A stretch of DNA of 64,000 nt from assembly GCF_950295315.1 (NCBI RefSeq), contig NW_026647548.1:1-64000 (forward strand), written 5' to 3'. The notes under the pieces are model-generated. The model was given only the letters and a program-made list of their open reading frames with translations, did no database searches and was not told the origin of the DNA. Each line of letters begins with the position of its first letter. Position 1 is the first letter of the stretch. Both the position numbers and the translations under genes were made by a program. Of the stretch, positions 55,401 through 64,000 are shown in pieces. The DNA comes from Erinaceus europaeus (lineage: Eukaryota > Chordata > Mammalia > Eulipotyphla > Erinaceidae).

Positions 55401-56059
55401 TCAGCAGTCACAGCCTTGGCTCAGTGGGTCCCAACTGGGACCTGTTGGCCCAGCCCCGGCTCAGCCTCCTCACGGCCCCAGGCTCTTGGTGTCTCAGCCC
55501 AGAGTGGCATCTGGGCAAGGCTCATGGCCCCCCGGTTCCGGGCCAGCGGCCTCATAGCTCAGGCTCCTGGTGTTCCAGCCTGGATCAGGGCTGTCGGGCT
55601 CATGGGCCCACAGCTGCAGATCGGCAGCTCCCTGTGGCATCCATCACAGGCCCGGCTCAGTGAGTCGTGGCCTCAGCACAGGGCTCAGGGACTCATGGCC
55701 TCAGCACATGGTCTCCCAACCCTTTCAGCATAGCCCAGCTCAGCCTCCAGGCTCTGGCTCCGTCGTGTCCTGGGTTGAGCTCAACAGACTAACAGCTCTC
55801 GTCCGTCTCCCATCTGGGGCACGTCCACCTGCCTGAACCTCGAGGGGCCCCTGTGGCCCCTCTGTGCTGGGGGCCCAGCGGCCTGGAGGTGCAGAAAGAG
55901 CAGCCGCCCAGAGCCTAACCTTTGGGCTCCCACCTGTGGCCTTGTCATGGCCCTGCCAGCTGCAGTCTTCAGTGTCACAGCTCCCTTGTGAGCCCACTGG
56001 GCGGCCAGGACCACTGTGTGCATGGACCACTGGGCCACATGAGGGTGAGTGAGGTGTGG
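52467..56059 (+). repeat. Macrosatellite unit U4 (3593 bp)
   Basis: Nearly identical to its neighbours. Private differences: 'ctcccaacccttt' (about 55715), a 10-base C run at about 54480 where others have 11, and G tracts of 16 and 14 bases. The C-run change splits the minus-strand open frame of the other units. Confidence 0.95.
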
Positions 56060-59000
56060 ACTCACTTCCCTTGAATCAGGGGGCCTGAAGAAGTTCTGGG
56101 TCACAGACGCACGTCTCTGGGTTCAGGAGACCTGGTCAGTTCTGGGGTGGAGTCTCAGACTCACCTCCCCAGATTCAGGGGGGCCTGGTGGGTTCTGGGG
56201 TGCAGGGTAAGTCAGACTCATGTCCCCAGATTCAGGGCATCTTGACTGAGCCATGGGGTGCAGTGGCAGTCACAGCCTCACTGCCCCAGATGTAGGGGAC
56301 CTGGTAGAGGCCTGGGGACAGTACAGGTTAAATTCACACTGCCACAGATTCAGGGGGCCTGGTGGGGGCCCTGGGGTGCAATGGGAGTCACAGACTCACC
56401 TCCTCCTATTCAGGGGCCTCTAGGGAGGTCCCGAGGACAGTGAGGGGGGTGACATCCTCACCTCACCAGATACAGGGGGAAATAGGGGTAGTTACCGGGA
56501 TCAGAAGCCTGAGGAGAGAGGACAGCATACTGGAGAGGGGGGGGTCACAGGGTCCTCAGGAGAGGGGTCACTCAGGGGGAAGGCTTCTGATCCCAGTAAT
56601 TACCCCTCGGGGGGGGGGGGGGAGGGCGTCCTCAGGACTGGGAGTTTCCTCTAGGGCTCCAGGACCCTAATCAGGCTCCTCACTGGAGATCTGGGAGGGA
56701 AGGGGACTCCACATGTGGGAGACAGGATGCTCAGAGGGGAACTCGTGTGTGTGGGGAGTGGGAGCTGGGGGGCACGGGGTGCTGACAGCAAAAGGGTCCT
56801 GGGGTTTTGCCCTTTGTGTGGGATCATCTCATGGGACAAGGGGGAGGGTGCAGGGGTCCTGGGGGCTCCTCACTCCATGTGGGGGGAGGGGGGAAATGGC
56901 CTCCAGCAAGGGGATTAGGCGGGGGGGGGGGGGGGGGTTCCTCCCACCATGGGGGCATCCTCAGAGGAATCTACTGGGATGGGGACTCCAAAGTGGAAGT
57001 GTCTCTTCAAGGGGGTTGCTCCCCTGAAGGCCTCTCCCCTCCACTTGGGGGAAAGAATCAGGAGGTTCACCATGACACACCAGACCAGGGGATCCTAAGG
57101 AGAGAGTCTTCTCTGGGGGCTGGGGGATATTTTCCTCACACCAAGGGTGAGAAATGGGGGGGGGGGGCGGTCCTCGTGGGGTCTTCTCACCTGCTGTGGT
57201 GCTAAGGGCAGAAAGGTGGGTGGATTGTGGACCTAAGCCAGGTCAGGTCACAGCCTCTCTTGAGATTCAGGGGACTTGGAGGGGGGGCCTGGGGACAGTG
57301 GGGGTGTCATGTCTCACCTCCTCAGGTGCAAGGGACATCATGGTGGGGGTCCTGGGGTCAGAGGACAGCAGAATAGGGGGTATCACAACCGACTGGGGGG
57401 TCGAGGGCTCGAGGGCACTCCTCACCCCACAAGGAAGAGGGAACTGGGTGGCCCTCTTCGGTGGGGGCTCACCCTCATAGTGGGTGACGGGGTCAGTCAG
57501 GAGGGGATCCTCATGACACACCAGGGCACACATCCTAACTAGGGTCTTCTCTGGGGGGAGGGGGAGCTGGGAGCTCCTCCCAGCAAGGGCCAGGGATGGG
57601 GGTCCTGGAGGGGGCTCCTCACAACAGAGGGGGGTGAGTAGAAACTAAATCCAGGGTCTGGGAGAGTGAAGGGGAAGTGGGTGCAAAGAGGACCTAGCAG
57701 GCAGTGCTGGGTGTCAGGGTCAGTGTGACAGCTCCTTAGCGGCTCACACCCACAGGAGCCTCCCCCAGGGAACCCAGAGACGACACACCTGGGGGGTCCT
57801 CTGTGCTGGAGCCCCAGCCTCGCTGGAGGAGGGAGTGTCGCTCCAGATGTGATACCTGGACTCCCACCTGTGACAGTTTCAGTCCCTCTGACCAGCAGGC
57901 TCATGGCCACACTGTCCTGTGATGCCCCCACGGTGGGGAGAGCCTGTGCATGGACACAGGGCAGCACTGGGGGTGGAGGGAAGATGCACCTGGTCCTGAG
58001 GTCTGGTGTCAGCGACAGTGTGACAGCTCCAAAGCTGCAGCCTCCGGAATCACCACTCCCAGCTCCTTGGTGCCCCCCCCCCCACCAACATGGAGGTGCA
58101 GGGGGAGCAGACACCCAGAGGCTGACATCTGGGCTCCCACCAGTGGCCACATCACCGTCCCTCCAGCCGGAGTCTTCAGTGTCACAGCTCCCCTGTGAGC
58201 CCGCTGGGTGACCAGGGCCTCTGTGCAGAGGCGGCAGGGCCACCGGTGGGCGAGTGGGGTGTTGACCCGGCAATGACGCCTGGGTGCGGCTTCCAGAGAT
58301 GAGCGGACTGTGGACCCAGAGTGGGGTCAGCGTGAGTGAAAGTGGAGGTCGGTGTGTGGACCGGAGTCTGAGTGTGAGTGAGTCCTTGGCGGGTCACAGC
58401 ACAGCTGTGCATGAGGGTCACAGCTCCCTCAGCTCTCAGCAGCCCCCCCAGGGGTGTGGGAGCCTGGAACTCTGCTCCCTGAAGAAGTCCTCCTGGATGA
58501 GTGACAGGCACCATGTCACCACACCTCCAGCTCAGTCAGCTCTCAGCAGCCCCCCACGGGTGTGGGAGCCTGGAACTCTGCTCCCTGAAGAAGTCCTCCT
58601 GGATGAGTGACAGGCACCATGTCACCGCCCCTCCAGCTGCAGTCTTCAGTGTCACAGCTCCCCTGTGAGCCCACTGGGTGGCCAGGGCCTTGGTGTAAGG
58701 AGACGGGGCCACATGGGGGTGAGTGGGTGTGTGGGCCAACCAGGACCTGGGCCTGGGTGAGGGAAGGTGGGTCACAGCACCAGCTGCTGTGTCAGTGTCA
58801 CCCCTGTCTTCTGAGCCCCCCCCTCCCCACACACACACACTTGAAGAACTGAGCCACTCTGGTCCCTGAGGATCCCTCTGTGCACTGGACAGACACAGGC
58901 AGGAACCCAGTGGTGGTGCTGGCCCCACTCACAGCTCAGCTGAGGGAGCTCACACCAGCCCGAAAGCTCGGGGTGGGTGGCAGGAGGCCTCAGCTCAGCA

Positions 59001-59653
59001 GTCACAGCCTTGGCTCAGTGGGTCCCAACTGGGACCTGTTGGCCCAGCCCCGGCTCAGCCTCCTCACGGCCCCAGGCTCTTGGTGTCTCAGCCCAGAGTG
59101 GCATCTGGGCAAGGCTCATGGCCCCCCGGTTCCGGGCCAGCGGCCTCATAGCTCAGGCTCCTGGTGTTCCAGCCTGGATCAGGGCTGTCGGGCTCATGGG
59201 CCCACAGCTGCAGATCGGCAGCTCCCTGTGGCATCCATCACAGGCCCGGCTCAGTGAGTCGTGGCCTCAGCACAGGGCTCAGGGACTCATGGCCTCAGCA
59301 CATGGTCTCCCAGCCCTTTCAGCATAGCCCAGCTCAGCCTCCAGGCTCTGGCTCCGTCGTGTCCTGGGTTGAGCTCAACAGACTAACAGCTCTCGTCCGT
59401 CTCCCATCTGGGGCACGTCCACCTGCCTGAACCTCGAGGGGCCCCTGTGGCCCCTCTGTGCTGGGGGCCCAGCGGCCTGGAGGTGCAGAAAGAGCAGCCG
59501 CCCAGAGCCTAACCTTTGGGCTCCCACCTGTGGCCTTGTCATGGCCCTGCCAGCTGCAGTCTTCAGTGTCACAGCTCCCTTGTGAGCCCACTGGGCGGCC
59601 AGGACCACTGTGTGCATGGACCACTGGGCCACATGAGGGTGAGTGAGGTGTGG
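56060..59653 (+). repeat. Macrosatellite unit U5 (3594 bp)
   Basis: Same variant type as U2/U4/U6 at the two diagnostic bases. G tracts of 14 and 17 bases. Confidence 0.95.
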
Positions 59654-62600
59654 ACTCACTTCCCTTGAATCAGGGGGCCTGAAGAAGTTCTGGGTCACAG
59701 ACGCACGTCTCTGGGTTCAGGAGACCTGGTCAGTTCTGGGGTGGAGTCTCAGACTCACCTCCCCAGATTCAGGGGGGCCTGGTGGGTTCTGGGGTGCAGG
59801 GTAAGTCAGACTCATGTCCCCAGATTCAGGGCATCTTGACTGAGCCATGGGGTGCAGTGGCAGTCACAGCCTCACTGCCCCAGATGTAGGGGACCTGGTA
59901 GAGGCCTGGGGACAGTACAGGTTAAATTCACACTGCCACAGATTCAGGGGGCCTGGTGGGGGCCCTGGGGTGCAATGGGAGTCACAGACTCACCTCCTCC
60001 TATTCAGGGGCCTCTAGGGAGGTCCCGAGGACAGTGAGGGGGGTGACATCCTCACCTCACCAGATACAGGGGGAAATAGGGGTAGTTACCGGGATCAGAA
60101 GCCTGAGGAGAGAGGACAGCATACTGGAGAGGGGGGGTCACAGGGTCCTCAGGAGAGGGGTCACTCAGGGGGAAGGCTTCTGATCCCAGTAATTACCCCT
60201 CGGGGGGGGGGGGGGAGGGCGTCCTCAGGACTGGGAGTTTCCTCTAGGGCTCCAGGACCCTAATCAGGCTCCTCACTGGAGATCTGGGAGGGAAGGGGAC
60301 TCCACATGTGGGAGACAGGATGCTCAGAGGGGAACTCGTGTGTGTGGGGAGTGGGAGCTGGGGGGCACGGGGTGCTGACAGCAAAAGGGTCCTGGGGTTT
60401 TGCCCTTTGTGTGGGATCATCTCATGGGACAAGGGGGAGGGTGCAGGGGTCCTGGGGGCTCCTCACTCCATGTGGGGGGAGGGGGGAAATGGCCTCCAGC
60501 AAGGGGATTAGGCGGGGGGGGGGGGGGGGGGTTCCTCCCACCATGGGGGCATCCTCAGAGGAATCTACTGGGATGGGGACTCCAAAGTGGAAGTGTCTCT
60601 TCAAGGGGGTTGCTCCCCTGAAGGCCTCTCCCCTCCACTTGGGGGAAAGAATCAGGAGGTTCACCATGACACACCAGACCAGGGGATCCTAAGGAGAGAG
60701 TCTTCTCTGGGGGCTGGGGGATATTTTCCTCACACCAAGGGTGAGAAATGGGGGGGGGGGGCGGTCCTCGTGGGGTCTTCTCACCTGCTGTGGTGCTAAG
60801 GGCAGAAAGGTGGGTGGATTGTGGACCTAAGCCAGGTCAGGTCACAGCCTCTCTTGAGATTCAGGGGACTTGGAGGGGGGGCCTGGGGACAGTGGGGGTG
60901 TCATGTCTCACCTCCTCAGGTGCAAGGGACATCATGGTGGGGGTCCTGGGGTCAGAGGACAGCAGAATAGGGGGTATCACAACCGACTGGGGGGTCGAGG
61001 GCTCGAGGGCACTCCTCACCCCACAAGGAAGAGGGAACTGGGTGGCCCTCTTCGGTGGGGGCTCACCCTCATAGTGGGTGACGGGGTCAGTCAGGAGGGG
61101 ATCCTCATGACACACCAGGGCACACATCCTAACTAGGGTCTTCTCTGGGGGGAGGGGGAGCTGGGAGCTCCTCCCAGCAAGGGCCAGGGATGGGGGTCCT
61201 GGAGGGGGCTCCTCACAACAGAGGGGGGTGAGTAGAAACTAAATCCAGGGTCTGGGAGAGTGAAGGGGAAGTGGGTGCAAAGAGGACCTAGCAGGCAGTG
61301 CTGGGTGTCAGGGTCAGTGTGACAGCTCCTTAGCGGCTCACACCCACAGGAGCCTCCCCCAGGGAACCCAGAGACGACACACCTGGGGGGTCCTCTGTGC
61401 TGGAGCCCCAGCCTCGCTGGAGGAGGGAGTGTCGCTCCAGATGTGATACCTGGACTCCCACCTGTGACAGTTTCAGTCCCTCTGACCAGCAGGCTCATGG
61501 CCACACTGTCCTGTGATGCCCCCACGGTGGGGAGAGCCTGTGCATGGACACAGGGCAGCACTGGGGGTGGAGGGAAGATGCACCTGGTCCTGAGGTCTGG
61601 TGTCAGCGACAGTGTGACAGCTCCAAAGCTGCAGCCTCCGGAATCACCACTCCCAGCTCCTTGGTGCCCCCCCCCCCACCAACATGGAGGTGCAGGGGGA
61701 GCAGACACCCAGAGGCTGACATCTGGGCTCCCACCAGTGGCCACATCACCGTCCCTCCAGCCGGAGTCTTCAGTGTCACAGCTCCCCTGTGAGCCCGCTG
61801 GGTGACCAGGGCCTCTGTGCAGAGGCGGCAGGGCCACCGGTGGGCGAGTGGGGTGTTGACCCGGCAATGACGCCTGGGTGCGGCTTCCAGAGATGAGCGG
61901 ACTGTGGACCCAGAGTGGGGTCAGCGTGAGTGAAAGTGGAGGTCGGTGTGTGGACCGGAGTCTGAGTGTGAGTGAGTCCTTGGCGGGTCACAGCACAGCT
62001 GTGCATGAGGGTCACAGCTCCCTCAGCTCTCAGCAGCCCCCCCAGGGGTGTGGGAGCCTGGAACTCTGCTCCCTGAAGAAGTCCTCCTGGATGAGTGACA
62101 GGCACCATGTCACCACACCTCCAGCTCAGTCAGCTCTCAGCAGCCCCCCACGGGTGTGGGAGCCTGGAACTCTGCTCCCTGAAGAAGTCCTCCTGGATGA
62201 GTGACAGGCACCATGTCACCGCCCCTCCAGCTGCAGTCTTCAGTGTCACAGCTCCCCTGTGAGCCCACTGGGTGGCCAGGGCCTTGGTGTAAGGAGACGG
62301 GGCCACATGGGGGTGAGTGGGTGTGTGGGCCAACCAGGACCTGGGCCTGGGTGAGGGAAGGTGGGTCACAGCACCAGCTGCTGTGTCAGTGTCACCCCTG
62401 TCTTCTGAGCCCCCCCCTCCCCACACACACACACTTGAAGAACTGAGCCACTCTGGTCCCTGAGGATCCCTCTGTGCACTGGACAGACACAGGCAGGAAC
62501 CCAGTGGTGGTGCTGGCCCCACTCACAGCTCAGCTGAGGGAGCTCACACCAGCCCGAAAGCTCGGGGTGGGTGGCAGGAGGCCTCAGCTCAGCAGTCACA

Positions 62601-63247
62601 GCCTTGGCTCAGTGGGTCCCAACTGGGACCTGTTGGCCCAGCCCCGGCTCAGCCTCCTCACGGCCCCAGGCTCTTGGTGTCTCAGCCCAGAGTGGCATCT
62701 GGGCAAGGCTCATGGCCCCCCGGTTCCGGGCCAGCGGCCTCATAGCTCAGGCTCCTGGTGTTCCAGCCTGGATCAGGGCTGTCGGGCTCATGGGCCCACA
62801 GCTGCAGATCGGCAGCTCCCTGTGGCATCCATCACAGGCCCGGCTCAGTGAGTCGTGGCCTCAGCACAGGGCTCAGGGACTCATGGCCTCAGCACATGGT
62901 CTCCCAGCCCTTTCAGCATAGCCCAGCTCAGCCTCCAGGCTCTGGCTCCGTCGTGTCCTGGGTTGAGCTCAACAGACTAACAGCTCTCGTCCGTCTCCCA
63001 TCTGGGGCACGTCCACCTGCCTGAACCTCGAGGGGCCCCTGTGGCCCCTCTGTGCTGGGGGCCCAGCGGCCTGGAGGTGCAGAAAGAGCAGCCGCCCAGA
63101 GCCTAACCTTTGGGCTCCCACCTGTGGCCTTGTCATGGCCCTGCCAGCTGCAGTCTTCAGTGTCACAGCTCCCTTGTGAGCCCACTGGGCGGCCAGGACC
63201 ACTGTGTGCATGGACCACTGGGCCACATGAGGGTGAGTGAGGTGTGG
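59654..63247 (+). repeat. Macrosatellite unit U6 (3594 bp)
   Basis: Same variant type as U5, but with a 7-base G run after 'actggaga' (about 60130), shared with U1 and U7, where U2-U5 have 8. G tracts of 14 and 18 bases. Confidence 0.95.
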
Positions 63248-64000
63248 ACTCACTTCCCTTGAATCAGGGGGCCTGAAGAAGTTCTGGGTCACAGACGCAC
63301 GTCTCTGGGTTCAGGAGACCTGGTCAGTTCTGGGGTGGAGTCTCAGACTCACCTCCCCAGATTCAGGGGGGCCTGGTGGGTTCTGGGGTGCAGGGTAAGT
63401 CAGACTCATGTCCCCAGATTCAGGGCATCTTGACTGAGCCATGGGGTGCAGTGGCAGTCACAGCCTCACTGCCCCAGATGTAGGGGACCTGGTAGAGGCC
63501 TGGGGACAGTACAGGTTAAATTCACACTGCCACAGATTCAGGGGGCCTGGTGGGGGCCCTGGGGTGCAATGGGAGTCACAGACTCACCTCCTCCTATTCA
63601 GGGGCCTCTAGGGAGGTCCCGAGGACAGTGAGGGGGGTGACATCCTCACCTCACCAGATACAGGGGGAAATAGGGGTAGTTACCGGGATCAGAAGCCTGA
63701 GGAGAGAGGACAGCATACTGGAGAGGGGGGGTCACAGGGTCCTCAGGAGAGGGGTCACTCAGGGGGAAGGCTTCTGATCCCAGTAATTACCCCTCGGGGG
63801 GGGGGGGGGAGGGCGTCCTCAGGACTGGGAGTTTCCTCTAGGGCTCCAGGACCCTAATCAGGCTCCTCACTGGAGATCTGGGAGGGAAGGGGACTCCACA
63901 TGTGGGAGACAGGATGCTCAGAGGGGAACTCGTGTGTGTGGGGAGTGGGAGCTGGGGGGCACGGGGTGCTGACAGCAAAAGGGTCCTGGGGTTTTGCCCT
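63248..64000 (+). repeat. Macrosatellite unit U7 (partial, runs off the window)
   Basis: First 753 bases of another unit, same type as U6. The array continues beyond the window, so total copy number and right boundary are unknown. Confidence 0.95.

Noticed and set aside
41646..63777. Dozens of 60-225-codon open frames in the macrosatellite
   Set aside because: They occur on both strands and in overlapping frames of a GC-rich, stop-poor repeat, and some break at homopolymer changes between units. None shows a domain.
41723..64000. CRISPR array or VNTR gene exon
   Set aside because: Units are kilobases long with no short-repeat/spacer structure, the DNA is mammalian, and no coding repeat is conserved in frame.

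Overview
This is nuclear DNA of a placental mammal, most likely a hedgehog or close relative (Erinaceidae). Mammalian origin is shown by intact single-exon olfactory receptor (OR) genes, an EIF1 retrocopy with L1-type target-site duplications, class II endogenous retroviruses (ERVs) and dense tRNA-derived SINEs. The hedgehog assignment is inference from recalled SINE character; no search was run. I use private repeat names. SINE-A is the 'gcgggttaagcgcacgtgg' tRNA-like family with an AACAACAATAA-rich tail. SINE-B is the family with 'ggttaagtgcac', 'ggacccaggttcaagccc' and a TC-rich tail. SINE-C is the family with 'ggttctgcaa' and 'aggttcaatcccc'. Repeat D is a long family containing 'ccctctgggagtatggac' and 'gacatgggcgttggcaggt', probably a LINE 3' region.

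1-17 kb: repeat-rich DNA with two nearly identical OR genes (7338-8276 and 14766-15704). Each is preceded by diverged copies of the same two upstream modules, so the block looks like an old tandem duplication. A roughly 240-bp inverted repeat made of two opposed LTRs lies at 16.2-16.8 kb.

17-25.2 kb: a composite of class II (betaretrovirus-like) ERV sequence. Broken minus-strand gag, pol and 3' internal regions are bounded by LTRs of the same type in opposite orientation. A younger plus-strand, internally deleted ERV (21653-24244) lies inside it with a clean 6-bp target duplication.

25.2-36.8 kb: SINEs, a minus-strand EIF1 processed retrocopy (28445-28798), a solo LTR with a 6-bp target duplication (33421-33890), and a long repeat D copy (about 33.95-35.9 kb). 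36.8-38 kb: a third OR gene (36871-37920) with an unusual C-terminal extension that ends inside a SINE and with Asn-to-Ser in the NPxIY motif. 38-41.4 kb: sparse DNA ending in a perfect match to the CTCF consensus.

41.7-64 kb: the most striking part, a macrosatellite of about 3.59 kb per unit, head to tail. There are six complete units and part of a seventh, running off the right edge. Units 2-6 are nearly identical by eye, GC-rich, with long G runs on the plus strand, and each unit is itself built from smaller repeats. The unit matches no macrosatellite I can recall. Its many open frames look like by-products of GC-rich sequence rather than genes.
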